Below, piece by piece: positions 54,522 to 64,000 of a stretch of 64,000 nucleotides of DNA. The notes under the pieces were generated by a model. That model searched no databases. It was not told the DNA's origin and was given only the letters and a program-made list of their open reading frames with translations. Made by a program: the position numbers and the translations under genes. This DNA comes from Bog-473 sp963783245. Its GTDB lineage: Bacteria > Actinomycetota > Acidimicrobiia > Acidimicrobiales > RAAP-2. Location: NCBI GenBank assembly GCA_963783245.1, contig CAWAMS010000009.1:9556-73555 (forward strand). Direction: 5' to 3'. The number at the start of each line of letters is the position of its first letter. The first letter of the stretch is position 1.

Positions 54522-56417
54522 ATGGGACGTCATCTGACGTCTCGAATTTCAGTGTCTGTACTTCCCCTCATAGTCATGCTGATCGGGCTCGTGTGCTTGT
54601 CGGACGTACCCTCTGCCGGTGCTGCAACTCCCAGTCAATGGCAGACGACGAACCTGCCCAACGAGCTCGGGTGGTCTTCCTCTGGGCTGAACGGTGTCTC
54701 GTGTCTCTCGGCCACCTCGTGCGTTGCGGTCGGCAAGTACGTGCTGCAGGGTGCGACAGGTCAATCGCTTCCCCTGGTTGCGACGCTTCACAACGCCACG
54801 TGGACTCTCTTGCCCCTGCCAGAGCCGACAGGGTTTCCTGCAGATGCTTCCGCTGCGTTGGCAGCCGTCTCGTGTGTGACTGCATCCTCGTGTGTCGCGG
54901 TCGGCAGTGTCACCGGTTCTCCCTCCTCGGGATTCGCCGAGACCCTCTCCGGTGGCACCTGGCAACCGGTGACCACATTCGGGAGCGGTCCGGTTCCAGG
55001 GTCCTTCTCCGGGGTCTCGTGCACGTCCGTGACGTCATGTGTAGCCGTTGGGCAGGGCCTGGCGTTGGACCAATCCGTCATCGCGACGCTGTCCGGTTCG
55101 ACATGGTCGACGCAGGCACCCCCAATCCCGGTCGTCGGAGTCTCATGTCCGACGACTTCGTACTGCCTGGCCGTTGGAGGGGGAGTCGTCGGGGGATCGG
55201 GACTCCTGGCTGAGACGTACAACGGATCCTCGTGGTCGCCGACCAGCGTGCCGTTGCCCAACGGCGTCAACGCTGTTACCGATTATCCCCGGATCAGCAC
55301 TGTGTCATGTTGGGCCGCTGGATCGTGTCTCGTGGGCGGGAGCGCCGTCACGGGCATCCTGCCGTTCCCGCCTGAGTCTTTTACGCTTCTGTATGGAGGT
55401 TTCGTGGACGTGCTGAGCGGGACGACGGCGACGTCGACCTTCGTGTTCGGCACAACTGGGTTCTCCGGTATCAGCTGTACCTCGGCCAACTCGTGTACGG
55501 CATCGACATGGGGCGGGACTCCCATTGTCACTTACGTCAACGGCGCCTGGGCTGCCGCAGCAGGGGGTGGCAACAGCAACGCCATCTCGTGCACGGCCCC
55601 TACCTGCCTCGCTGTGGGTGCCTCGACGAGCGACGGGTTCTCCACCTACACCCGCCCGCTCAGCCCTCCCTTCGTCGGATTGGCCGCTCCGTCAGACGAC
55701 CAGGGTTATTGGCTGGCGAACCAGTCGGGAGGCGTGTGGAACTACGGCAGCGCAGCCTTCGCCGGCTCCCTTGGCAATGTCGCGCTCAATGAGCCTGTGG
55801 TCGGGATCGCCTCGACACCGAGCGGCGGCTACTGGGAAGACGCTGCCGATGGCGGCGTCTTCAGCTTCGGTGACGCACCGTTCTACGGCTCGACCGGTGG
55901 GCTGAAGCTGAATCAACCGATGGTGGGTATGGCGGCACTCCCAGACGGCACCGGCTACTGGTTGGTGGCCGCCGACGGAGGGATCTTTGCCTTCGGTTCT
56001 GCAAAGTTCTACGGATCGGTTCCCGGTGTGTTGAAGCCGGGGCAGGGGCTCAACGAGCCCATCGTCGGGATGGCGTCGACGCCTGACGGCAAGGGCTACT
56101 GGCTCGTGGCTTCCGATGGTGGCGTGTTCTCGTTCGGCGACGCCGTCTTCTGGGGGTCAATGGGCGGACGTGCACTCAACAAGCCGGTGGTCGGGATAGC
56201 GGCTGACCCCGTCACGGGTGGCTACTGGGAGGTCGCCTCCGACGGGGGCATCTTCACATTCCATGCGCCCTTTTACGGCTCCACGGGCAGCATCTCGCTC
56301 AACCAGCCAGTGACGGCACTTCAAGCGAGCCCGAATGGACTGGGCTACAGGATCATTGCCCGAGACGGCGGCGTGTTCGACTTCGGAGACAGTTCCTTCT
56401 TTGGGAGTCCGGCCTGA
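54522..56417 (+). CDS. Large secreted repeat protein (beta-propeller-like plus GGVFSFGDA repeats)
   Basis: A 631-residue exported protein. A signal peptide (VLPLIVMLIGLVCLSDVPSAGA) precedes about seven modules built around VSC-x4-SCVAVG, each with a paired cysteine and W/T-rich strands, suggesting a disulphide-stabilised propeller. The C-terminal ~240 residues hold about six repeats of the GYWLVASDGGVFSFGDA-FYGS type, the same family as the protein at 29199-30860. I chose ATG 54522, preceded by AAAGAAGGGA; ATG 54501 is the alternative. A cell-surface adhesive or structural role is inferred. It follows a tRNA pair by about 290 bp; no riboswitch seen there. Confidence 0.85.
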   Translation: MGRHLTSRISVSVLPLIVMLIGLVCLSDVPSAGAATPSQWQTTNLPNELGWSSSGLNGVSCLSATSCVAVGKYVLQGATGQSLPLVATLHNATWTLLPLPEPTGFPADASAALAAVSCVTASSCVAVGSVTGSPSSGFAETLSGGTWQPVTTFGSGPVPGSFSGVSCTSVTSCVAVGQGLALDQSVIATLSGSTWSTQAPPIPVVGVSCPTTSYCLAVGGGVVGGSGLLAETYNGSSWSPTSVPLPNGVNAVTDYPRISTVSCWAAGSCLVGGSAVTGILPFPPESFTLLYGGFVDVLSGTTATSTFVFGTTGFSGISCTSANSCTASTWGGTPIVTYVNGAWAAAAGGGNSNAISCTAPTCLAVGASTSDGFSTYTRPLSPPFVGLAAPSDDQGYWLANQSGGVWNYGSAAFAGSLGNVALNEPVVGIASTPSGGYWEDAADGGVFSFGDAPFYGSTGGLKLNQPMVGMAALPDGTGYWLVAADGGIFAFGSAKFYGSVPGVLKPGQGLNEPIVGMASTPDGKGYWLVASDGGVFSFGDAVFWGSMGGRALNKPVVGIAADPVTGGYWEVASDGGIFTFHAPFYGSTGSISLNQPVTALQASPNGLGYRIIARDGGVFDFGDSSFFGSPA

Positions 56418-56656
56418 ACTGAAGTTCTTGGGGTGAACACTTTGTGCCTCACCTCTCACGCCAGTGGTGCCGCATGGCTGGCGTTCGGGACGCCTTTCTG
56501 GATGCACGATCGCGATGCGATCAGCCTGACCAGGCCTCGTTCCCAGTCGAAGTTTCTTCAGACGGTTCAATCGATACCTGAAAAGGAAACCTCACGAAGC
56601 GCCTGTTGACGCGAAGCAAGGGGATTCCGTCCCTCCCGCGTCCCGTAGCATTTCCC

Positions 56657-56858
56657 GTGGCCTCAGACCGGACTTCCGATCTTGTCGTTGGATCCCGGAC
56701 TCGACTTGTGCTGATCTGTGGGCTTCCAGCTTCAGGGAAGTCGACACTTGCTCGCAGGCTGGCGCCCAAGATTCCGGCGATCAGGTTGGATAAGGACCAG
56801 TGGACGACCCGATTGGGTCACGACCCGTGGGACGACAAATTTCGAGCTCTTATCGAAG
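56657..56858 (+). pseudogene. P-loop kinase remnant cut by the IS21 element
   Basis: The first ~67 residues of a small ATP-binding kinase: LVLICGLPASGKSTLARRLA (P-loop) followed by RLDKDQWTTRLGHDPWDDKFR, as in chloramphenicol-phosphotransferase/zeta-like AAA kinases. The reading ends exactly at the right terminal repeat of the IS21-family element (56859). The sequence beyond the element's other end (59489 onward) does not resume the kinase, so the 3' part is lost. GTG 56657 or TTG 56606 starts it. Confidence 0.75.
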
Positions 56859-56910
56859 TGTCGTTTGCCAGTCTTAAGGGACCACCTCTTTGCCAGAAGC
56901 ATGGGACCAC
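56859..56910. repeat. IS21-family right end with two terminal repeats
   Basis: TGTCGTTTGCCAGTCTTAAGGGACCA overlaps a second TTTGCCAGAAGCATGGGACCA. Inverted relative to the copies at 59401-59488. Confidence 0.8.
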
Positions 56911-56963
56911 GTCGCGTCCGCTTCGACCGGCTCGAACGATGATCTCGGAGGGGGTTCTCGGTG

Positions 56964-57771
56964 TCAAGTACGTCGGCTCCGACGCGGTGACGGAGGTGCC
57001 CCGGAGGGGTCGGTCCCGAGGGTTGGTTTCTCGTTCTGGCGGTAGGACTCGCCTTCGATCACGAGTTCCCACGCTGCGCTCTTGAGCCGGTCGACGGCGG
57101 ACTGGGCGAGCAGTGGATCGGCCAGGGCGGCCAGCCATTCGCTCGGGTCACGGTTCGAGGTCAGCACCGTGGATTTGGAGTGGTGCCGCTCGACGCAGAG
57201 TTCGTAGATGTCGGCCGTCTCGAGCATGTCGAGCGGCTGGAGGGCGAAGTCGTCGATCAAGAGCAGGTCGACGCCGATGAGCTTGCGCATCTCTTGGTCG
57301 TAGCTGGCGTCGAGACGCGCCGCCTTCAGCCGCTTGTGCAAGCGGTCAGACCGTTCGAAGTGCACGCTGACGCGCCGCCGGCAGGCGATGTGCCCGAGGG
57401 CAGTGGCCAAGAACGTCTTGCCCACTCCGACCGGGCCCAAAATGAAGGCGTTGCGGGCCTGCTCGACGAAGCGCAAGGTGATCAGTTCGGACCAGATGCC
57501 GCGGTCATAGGTGATCTTGGCGCTCTCGTCCCAGGCCTCGAGCACCATGTGGGGGTCCAGCTTGGCCGCCCGGGCCCGTAGTCCGGCCGAGGCGGCGTCG
57601 CGACGTTGCACCTCGTCGCTGAAGAGCTGCTCGAGGAACTGGCTGTGGGTGAACTCGTGAGCTTCTGGCCAGGGCCAGGCGCTCGGGCAGTGTGGTGATG
57701 AGCTGGCCGAGTTTGAGGCGGCGCATCAGGACCTTGAGTTCGGGCGAGACCGACGGCGTGGGCTGACTCAT
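56964..57771 (-). CDS. istB: IS21-family helper ATPase IstB (one frameshift)
   Basis: The AAA+ ATPase that directs IS21 target choice, about 268 residues. The N-terminal LKVLMRRLKLGQLITTLPERLALA and the core (LGPVGVGKTFLATALGHIA Walker A; LLLIDDFALQPLD Walker B; VERHHSKSTVLTSNRDPSEW) are intact. The frame changes near 57660. ATG 57771 overlaps the istA TGA (ATGA). The C-terminal ~15 residues are Arg/Pro-rich and run to TGA at 56964. Confidence 0.88.
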
Positions 57772-59332
57772 CGCCCGGCCTCTTTGGCCGTGGCGAACTC
57801 GGAGGGGTCGCGGGCGAAGCGGCCCTGGATCACGACCGGCTGGGGCCGGGCGTCCAGCATCGGCGTCTTCTCGGGCCCGCTCGAGCATGCGCGAGACGAG
57901 GTTCACGTCGACGGCCTCGGCGTCGAGGGCCCGGCGACAGGCCAGCTCGACCCGTTCGGGACCCCACTTCTTGACCAGTCCCAAGAGGCGGTAGACCTGG
58001 CGCATCTTGGTCCAGGGCAACGGCGTGTCCAAGATGGCGGCGGCATAGATCCCGATGGAGGGCCCAGCCTCGGCCGCCATGCGCCCCAACCGCTCGACGT
58101 CGCGGGTGGCGTAGATCTCGGTTCCGGTCGGCATGTCGGCGGGATCGGTGCTCTTGGCACCTGGGGGCTTGCGGGGATGGACCTTGACCAGCTCCCCTTT
58201 CAAGTACAGCTTGACCGTGGACGAGTCACGCCGGGCCCGCAGCGTGCGGCCGACCAAGCGATGGTGGACCGAATAGATCGCCTTGTCGACTTCGACGTGG
58301 AAGTCGCGGTGGACCTTGGGGTCGGACCACGCCGGGGTGTCGAACGGCGTCCCGGGAAGGGGCAACAGCAGCGGCAGTTCCTCGGTCTCGGAACAGCTCG
58401 AGGGGCCGGCACTGGGTCGTGCCGTGGATGCGCATGCCCGCCGTCGTGGCTGCACCAGGTCTCGCTACGCACCCGTGTATCGGCTAGGTCGATGAACTCC
58501 TCTCCGGCGAAGAAGTTGTTCTGCACGTAGTGCACCACCCGTTCGACGCGTGGCTTGTCGGTGGGGGTGGCCACCCGAGCCGCGTCGATGACGAAGCCTC
58601 TCGACTGGGCGTACTCCAAGAAGGTGTCGTTGATGCGCGGCGCGGTGTGTCTCGGCCAGGATGACGATGGACTTCATGTTGTCGGGGATGACGACGGGGA
58701 AGATCCCGCCGAAGTAGCCCCAGGCGGCCTCGAAGCCTCTGATCACCTCTTCGGTGCGTCTGGAGAAACGTGGGCCAGACGAACTGGTGGCGGCTGAAGC
58801 ACGCCGTGAAAATCAAGCCGTGGCAGACGCGCCGACGCTCGCCATCGGGGATCAACCCGAGGCGTCCGAAGTCGACCTGGCATTCTCGTCCTGGTGGCGG
58901 GTCGGCTGACGCGGACGGTCACGGTGCGTCTCCCGGCGCCGCAGCGTTGCGACAGCGAAGCGGGCCAGGGTGCGCGGCGGGACCACGACGCCATTTCGGG
59001 AGAGCAAGATGCCGATCTTGGTGACGGTCAGGTCCTGCTTCAGCCACTCCTTGATGTGCTCTTCTTCGGCAAGCAAGCATCCGCCAGGCCTCACCATGGC
59101 CGTCGGGACGGTGCGGGCGGACCCGCTCGAGCACCTGGCCGATCAGCTCCTCACTGAGTTGATCCTCGCTTCCGGAGCGATCCACCCCGAGCTCGATGGC
59201 GGCCGCGATGTAGCGCCTGACCGTCTTTCGATCAATGCCGACCCCCTGGGCGATGGGGCGTTCGCCTTCACCTTTCAGCCAGCGCCGCAGCGCCTCTTTG
59301 ACCTGGACCACCGATACCTCCCGAAACGCCAT
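57768..59332 (-). pseudogene. istA: IS21-family transposase IstA (five or more frameshifts)
   Basis: The DDE transposase, about 520 residues if repaired. The N-terminal helix-turn-helix (VVQVKEALRRWLKGEGERPIAQG; GIDRKTVRRYI) and the RNase H-fold core are recognisable in pieces: first acidic region VDFGRLGLIPDGERR, second Asp in VVIPDNMKSIV, Glu in KPRVERVVHYVQNNFF. Frames change near 59115, 58900, 58790, 58660, 58440 and 57850. The catalytic triad survives, which is more like read error than old decay, but as read there is no functional transposase. Confidence 0.82.
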
Positions 59333-59400
59333 GGGGCCTCCTCGCCAGCGGCATTGGAGGCCCAGCCGAATGTCTTTTCGGCCGGCGTTGGTGGACCCTC

Positions 59401-59488
59401 AGGGTGGTCCCATAACTGGCAAAGAGGGTGGTCCCATGTCACTGGCAAAACCAGCGATCAACTGGTCCCATGTGACTGGCAAACGACA
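59401..59488. repeat. IS21-family left end with three terminal repeats
   Basis: Three tandem copies of GGTCCCAT-ACTGGCAAA at about 59407, 59431 and 59464 with 2-3 base differences. Probable IstA binding sites. Confidence 0.8.
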
Positions 59489-59543
59489 GAGTCCAAGGAA
59501 GCGACGTCCCAGGGGTCGACCAGCAGTGCGCACCACCAAACCG

Positions 59544-59993
59544 ATGGACTGGGTGTTGGACGAACTGGCCCGCCATCGGGTGGAGTTGGAACGAGTCGAG
59601 AGCCGGACGGGGCCCCTGGTGACCCGAGCCCGCCAGGCCGGCGTGTCGTGGCACAAGATTGGGCTGGCGATCGGTGTAACGCCACATGCCGCTCACAAGC
59701 GCTTCCGGGAGCGGCCCGGGGCCCCTGGACCCCCCGCAGTCCGGCTAGACCGCCTCTCCGAGTTGAAACTGGGGAGCGTGGCGAGACGATCGGCTGCCCG
59801 GACCTTCTGTGGGCTCTGGTGTTTTGCCCTCTCCGCGCTTGATAGTTGCGTGTTGCAGGCACTTCGGAGTCACCGTGATTCCTCGGTGCCTTTGCATGGG
59901 GGTTGCGGTATTGTTCCGCCATGGCCCTGGTCGGCCGGTCATCCGAACGTGAGGCCCTTGAGTCCCTGCTCGACGGCGCGAAAGCAGGCCTGA
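59544..59993 (+). CDS. Small helix-turn-helix protein next to the IS end
   Basis: A frame from ATG 59544 gives LDELARHRVELERVESRTGPLVTRARQAGVSWHKIGLAIGVTPHAAHKRFRER, a clear helix-turn-helix similar to small AsnC/sigma-like DNA-binding proteins. The open frame continues to 59993 and overlaps the LAL regulator start, but sequence after about 59740 looks non-coding in this frame, so the real end is probably earlier or shifted. It may start further upstream inside the IS end. Function unknown. Confidence 0.45.
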   Translation: MDWVLDELARHRVELERVESRTGPLVTRARQAGVSWHKIGLAIGVTPHAAHKRFRERPGAPGPPAVRLDRLSELKLGSVARRSAARTFCGLWCFALSALDSCVLQALRSHRDSSVPLHGGCGIVPPWPWSAGHPNVRPLSPCSTARKQA

Positions 59994-62686
59994 GTGGCGT
60001 GCTGATGCTCCGGGGTGAGGCCGGGGTCGGGAAGACGGCCCTTCTCGACGATGCCGCCGAGTCCGCGATGGCCCGGGGCATGCGGGTCGCCCGGCTGACC
60101 GGCATCGAGTCCGAGACCCAGCTGGGCTACGCCGCCCTCCACCGCCTGCTGTTGCCTTATGGAAGCCGTCTCGACCGGTTGCCCGTTCCCCAGCGTGATG
60201 CGCTGCGCAGCACCTTCGGGTTGGTGGCGGGCCCGGCCGACCGGTTCATGGTGGCGCTGGGCGTGCTGAGCCTGCTGGCCGATGTGGCCACAAAGGAGCC
60301 ACTCGTCTGCCTCATCGACGACGGCCACTGGCTCGATCCCGAGACGCAGATGGTGCTGGGTTTCGTGGCCCGACGCCTGGATGCGGAGCGAGTCGCCATG
60401 GTCCTTGCCACTCGTGACATGGAATCATCGACGCCATCTGGTCCTCTCCCGGAACTGGTCATCGGGGGACTGAGTGACCCCGAGGCAATAGATCTGCTCC
60501 GCTCCGTCACCGAGGCAACAGTGAGCCCGCATGTGGCCAGCCGACTCATCGCCTCCACGGGTGGGAACCCCCTGGCCGTGGTTGAACTAGCCAGGGAGCT
60601 GACGCCGGACCAGCTGTCGGGAGTGTCTCCCTTGCCCGAGCCGCTCCCGGTGGGTCATTCGCTCGAACTGATTTTCAGCCGTCTGGTGAACCGGCTGCCA
60701 CCCGACTCCCGGTTACTCATCGCCCTCGCGGCCACCGAGCCGAGCGCCTCACAGGCGACCCTGTGGCGGGCCGCCGCACAACTGGGCATCGATCCCGACC
60801 TGGCCTCCTCGAACGCGGGGGACCTGGTGGCGTTCAGTCCCCAGGTCACGTTTCGTCACCCGATGGTGTGCTCGGTGGCCTACCATCTCACTCCTGTCCC
60901 GCAACGGCGCCTGATCCACCAAGCTCTGGCCGATGAGGCCGATGAGGCCGAGGAACCGGATCGGGCCGCGTGGCATCTCGGTCTGGCCGCGAGCGGGCCC
61001 GACGAAGCCGTAGCCTCTCGGTTGGAGGAGACGGCCGAGCGCGCCCGCCAGCGCGGAGGATACGCCGCGACGGTCTCGTTTCTGGCTCAAGCTGCCGAGC
61101 TCTCCGTGAGCCCCAACCTGCGCATCCGGCGACTGCTGGCGGCTACCGAAGCGGCCCTGGTCGCGGGCCAGGTGGTCCGGGCCAGGGCACTGCTCGACCT
61201 GGCCGAAGTCGGGGCCGCCGACGAGCAACAGGTAGCTACGGCCCTGCGCCTGAGCGGTGAGGTGTCCGGCGCCTCCGGCCACACCGGCGACGCCGCCCGT
61301 CAGCTCCTCGCCGCCGCCAAACGGCTCATGCCCATTGACGCCCAGCGCGCGCGACGAACGCTGCTCGCTGCCCTCACCGCTGCCAACTACACAGGAGACG
61401 ACGTCCTCGACGAGGTCCGCGCCTTCGACCTTCAGGAGATTCCGCTTGACCTCGAAGATCCGTCCTCAACTGCGGACTGCTTCCTGTTTGGTTTCCTGCA
61501 CCGCTTGTCCGGGTCGCCGGACAAGGCAGCCCCACTGCTTCGGGCGGCCATAGACCACCTCCAGGACCCAGACACACCGGACGACATCATCATGTCAATG
61601 CATCCCGCCATCAGAGCCAACGCGGCGATCGAGCTCATGGACGAGGACGCCGGCTTCGAAATTGATGAATGAATACGTGCAATACGCTCGCCGCACCGGC
61701 GCACTTTTGATTCTCCCGGTGGCGTTGCCCATCCTTTCTGCGTTTCTCACGTTCCAAGGCCGGTTCGACGATGCGCAGGCAGTCTGTGCCGAGGGGCGCG
61801 CGTTCGGGTGAGGCGACGCGGGCCCCAAGAATGAACGACGTGACATCCTTGGTGGAGTTATTGCCGGCGTGCTGGCGCGGTAATGTGGAGGAGGCGCTAG
61901 ACCTTGCCGAAAGGGCCAAGGTTGCATGCGAGAACCGCGGAGAAGATGCTCACCTCTACCTCGTATGGCTAACGGTATTGGAACTCGGCCGTGGTCGATA
62001 CCGAGAGGCTTACAATCACGCCCTACCTGTCTTCCAAGACGACAAGCTTCCATACGGGACACTCGTTGTACCCGACTTCATCGAGTCTGCGTCCCGCTGT
62101 GGTGAACGGCGTACGGCACATCTAGCGCTGAAGCGCCTGGAAGAACGGGCTGAAGCGAGCGGCGCCGCGCAGGCACTCGGCCGTTTGGCCCGTTGCCAGG
62201 CAATGCTGGCGGAAGATGCCGCCGAACCCCTGTACCGCACGGCACTTGACTTCTTGGAGTCGACCTCGAATTCTCTCTGAGCAAGCACGGACCCATCTTC
62301 TCTACGGAGAGTGGTTGCGACGCCAGCGCCGTCGGAAGGAGGCTCGCCTCCAGTTGGGTGCCGCTCATGACATGTTCGTCGAAATGGGAGCCAACGGCTT
62401 TGCCGCTCGGGCTGGTGCCGAGTTGGAAGCAACAGGTGAGACGTCCCGCAAGCGCAGCGTAGAGACCAGGCAGATAATGACTCCCCAAGAAGCACGGATC
62501 GCTCGACTCGTCGCCCAGGGCGGCACCAACCGCGAAGTCGCGGCCGACTTGTTCATCAGCTCTGCCACGGTGGACTACCACCTGCGGAAGGTGTACCAGA
62601 AGCTAGGAGTGAAGTCGCGAGCACAACTTGCGACAAGTATTGGTCATCTTGGAGACCTTCCAACGGGAGGACCGGCCCGGGCGTAA
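59921..62686 (+). CDS. LAL-type LuxR-family regulator with N-terminal AAA ATPase (three frameshifts)
   Basis: A large ATP-binding LuxR regulator (MalT/LAL type), about 920 residues joined. The N-terminal ATPase has GEAGVGKTAL (residues about 34-43), VCLIDDGHWLD (Walker B) and LIASTGGNPLAVVELAREL. A TPR-like helical middle follows. The C-terminal HTH is TPQEARIARLVAQGGTNREVAADLFISSATVDYHLRKVYQKLGV. Frames change near 61670, 61790 and 62270; the first break otherwise ends the protein at residue 584 without its DNA-binding domain. It is flanked by two insertion sequences. Target and ligand unknown. Confidence 0.83.
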
Positions 62687-63086
62687 CTTACGAGCCGACT
62701 TCCGCGCACACCGGTCGCTCTGCTGCCACATAACGTCGGGCCGAACGGCGTCCTTGGCCTGCGCCATAACACCCGTCGGCGTCCTGCACGAGAGCGCGGG
62801 CCAGCGAGACGTCGGGGTCAACGTCGGGCGATGCCTGCCGAAGGCTTGGCGTTGACGCTGGCGGCGAGCGGCGCATCCTGTTCGAGGACGCCTATGTGGT
62901 GCTGCGAGTTCCCATCACTACTCGAGGGGTTCTGTCACGCTCCCGTGGGCAGCCAGCCATTCATCCGTGATCTCCGCACATGATGAGGTTCGGCCACGTC
63001 CCGACGGGCTCAATCAGAAACGACGGCCACACCTGGGTCGGTGGCCACGGCGTTAGTCCGAGCACGCGTCGGTCCGTGGCCGAGAC
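62687..63086. other. Non-coding stretch between the LAL regulator and an IS110-family transposase
   Basis: About 400 bp with no frame that shows protein features. Presumably the flank and untranslated end of the IS110-type element; no terminal repeats could be identified, which is normal for IS110. Confidence 0.4.
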
Positions 63087-64000
63087 TCAGGCCGCTGTCT
63101 CGAGGCATCGGACTTCTCCGTCGCGCAGCGCATAGAAGACAAGGGTCAAGAGCTTGCGGGCCACCGCGTACGTGGGCCTTGTACTTGCCAGAGTGCTTGG
63201 CGATGCGTTTGTAGTCGGCGCGCAGCTTCTCGTTGCCTTTGGCCCGGTAGTCGCCCACAGCCTCGATGGCCGCCCAGCGGACCAGCGGTGAGCCCTGTTT
63301 GGTGATCTCTCCGCGGTGGACGACCTCGTCGGGCTCGCGGTGCTTGGGGGTGAGCCCAGCCCAGCTACAGAGCTTCTTGGCCGAGTCGAAGCGGGTGATG
63401 TCGCCGATCTCGGCCACGAAGATGGCGGCGATGACTTTGCCCACCCCGGGCAGGGTCATGACGGCCTGGTAGCCGGGGTCGGCCTTGAGCTGGGCGTGGA
63501 TGTGCGCGTCGAGCTCGGCGATCGAGTGCTCGTAGACGTCGAGCAGGTTACGCAGCGAGTCGAGGCGCATGGCGTAGGCCTCAGGGAGTTCGAGACGGTC
63601 GAGTTGGGCCTGACCGGTCGGTCCCCACAGCTCGCCGACGACCGGCAGGATCCCGTTCTTGGCCATGACCCCGTGGATCTGGGCCTTGGCACTGGTCCGG
63701 TGCCGGATGGGCGAATAGCGGTAGCGCACCAGCTCGCGCAGCTCTCGAACCTCTGGCGGCGCGATCCAGCCCTCGGCCAGACGCCCGAGGGCCAACATGG
63801 CGGCCAAGTCCTGGGCGTCGCGCACGTCGTTCTTGACGCGTCGGTTCCCCCAGTTGTTGCCGAGCGCATGGGCCAGGTGCACGTGGGCGCCGAGCTCTTG
63901 GAGAAGATCGGCGGCCCAGTACCAGCCGTAGGTGGATTCGAGGACCACCTCGGGCTCGGGCCCAGCCGCCGCCATGGCCCGGGCGAGTTCGTGAGGACAC
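63087..64000 (-). CDS. IS110-family DEDD transposase (N-terminus cut by window edge; one frameshift)
   Basis: A transposase of the IS110 family, over 300 residues visible. The RuvC-like DEDD region is seen as LESTYGWYW (Glu) and NDVRDAQDLAAML (Asp pair). The C-terminal Tnp_20 domain has LPGVGKVIAAIFVAEIGD and the catalytic-type Ser in KQGSPLVRWAAIEA. Near 63165 a shift changes the end; the restored frame reads VARKLLTLVFYALRDGEVRCL and stops at TGA 63087. IS110 enzymes work with a structured bridge RNA from the element ends; the upstream end lies outside the window. Confidence 0.88.

Larger units (their letters stand above)
56859..59488 (-). mobile_element. IS21-family insertion sequence, about 2.63 kb
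   Basis: The ends match as TGTCGTTTGCCAGTC-N4-GGGACCA, starting with TGT as IS21 elements do. The istA-side end (59401-59488) has three copies of the TGGTCCCAT...ACTGGCAAA motif, and the istB-side end (56859-56910) has two. Multiple terminal binding sites are an IS21 hallmark. Inside are istA and istB in the standard order on the minus strand. Flanking bases (TATCGAAG before, GAGTCCAA after) show no target duplication, so one flank has been rearranged. Confidence 0.88.

Noticed and set aside
1..64000. Phage defence island, prophage or biosynthetic gene cluster
   Set aside because: No restriction, CBASS, toxin-antitoxin, capsid, polyketide or peptide synthetase genes were seen.

Overview
The window looks like a high-GC actinobacterial chromosome fragment, most likely from the Acidimicrobiia. 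This rests on heavily GC-biased third codon positions, many GTG/TTG starts with 4-base ATGA/GTGA overlaps, a SenX3/RegX3 pair, actinobacterial-type conjugation genes (SCO6880 family) and two secreted proteins with 'ASDGGIFTFGDA-FYGS' repeats. The lineage is an inference from protein style, not a measured placement.

Layout. 0-3.3 kb: TetR regulator, DrrAB-type ABC exporter and a PIG-L deacetylase. 3.2-6.0 and 12.0-15.3 kb: five type IV secretion genes on the minus strand (VirD4-like, VirB4-like; SCO6880, VirB6-like, VirB2-like). They read as one operon split by a 6-kb block (6.1-12.0 kb) carrying a HpaB-type hydroxylase, an acyl-CoA ligase, an acyl-CoA dehydrogenase, a DedA protein and an ArsR/SRPBCC pair. 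15.4-20.3 kb: senX3-regX3 and a PAS-GGDEF-EAL protein. 20.6-29 kb: VOC protein, OatA-like acyltransferase, serS, an ABC exporter, a TlpA-like thioredoxin, ctaB and ctaA. 29.0-31 kb: tRNA-Glu and a secreted repeat/lectin protein preceded by a cyclic-di-GMP-I riboswitch. 31.2-36.6 kb: alkyltransferase-like protein, 3-methyladenine glycosylase, patatin, DUF2127 protein, 2-hydroxyacid dehydrogenase, LLM oxidoreductase. 36.8-40.9 kb: 3-hydroxyacyl-CoA dehydrogenase with bioA-bioF-bioD. 40.9-43.1 kb: secreted SGNH hydrolase and a lipoprotein. 43.1-51.1 kb: a catabolic island (LLM monooxygenase, PPOX protein, TetR, DUF849/BKACE enzyme, SDR, two class III CoA-transferases, acyl-CoA dehydrogenase). 51.9-54.2 kb: RsgA, pirin, tRNA-Asp, tRNA-Phe. 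54.5-56.4 kb: second secreted repeat protein. 56.6-64 kb: a kinase remnant, a complete-length IS21-family element with both ends visible, a LAL-type LuxR regulator and an IS110-family transposase running off the end.

Two themes stand out. The sequence offers a c-di-GMP circuit: a GGDEF-EAL enzyme about 10 kb away and a riboswitch whose downstream hairpin contains the Shine-Dalgarno of a secreted repeat protein. Second, at least 18 otherwise well-formed genes are broken by single-base shifts, densest at 31-40 and 53-63 kb. I read this mainly as residual indel error in the assembly, not mass gene decay. Such genes are given here as one feature spanning all frames.
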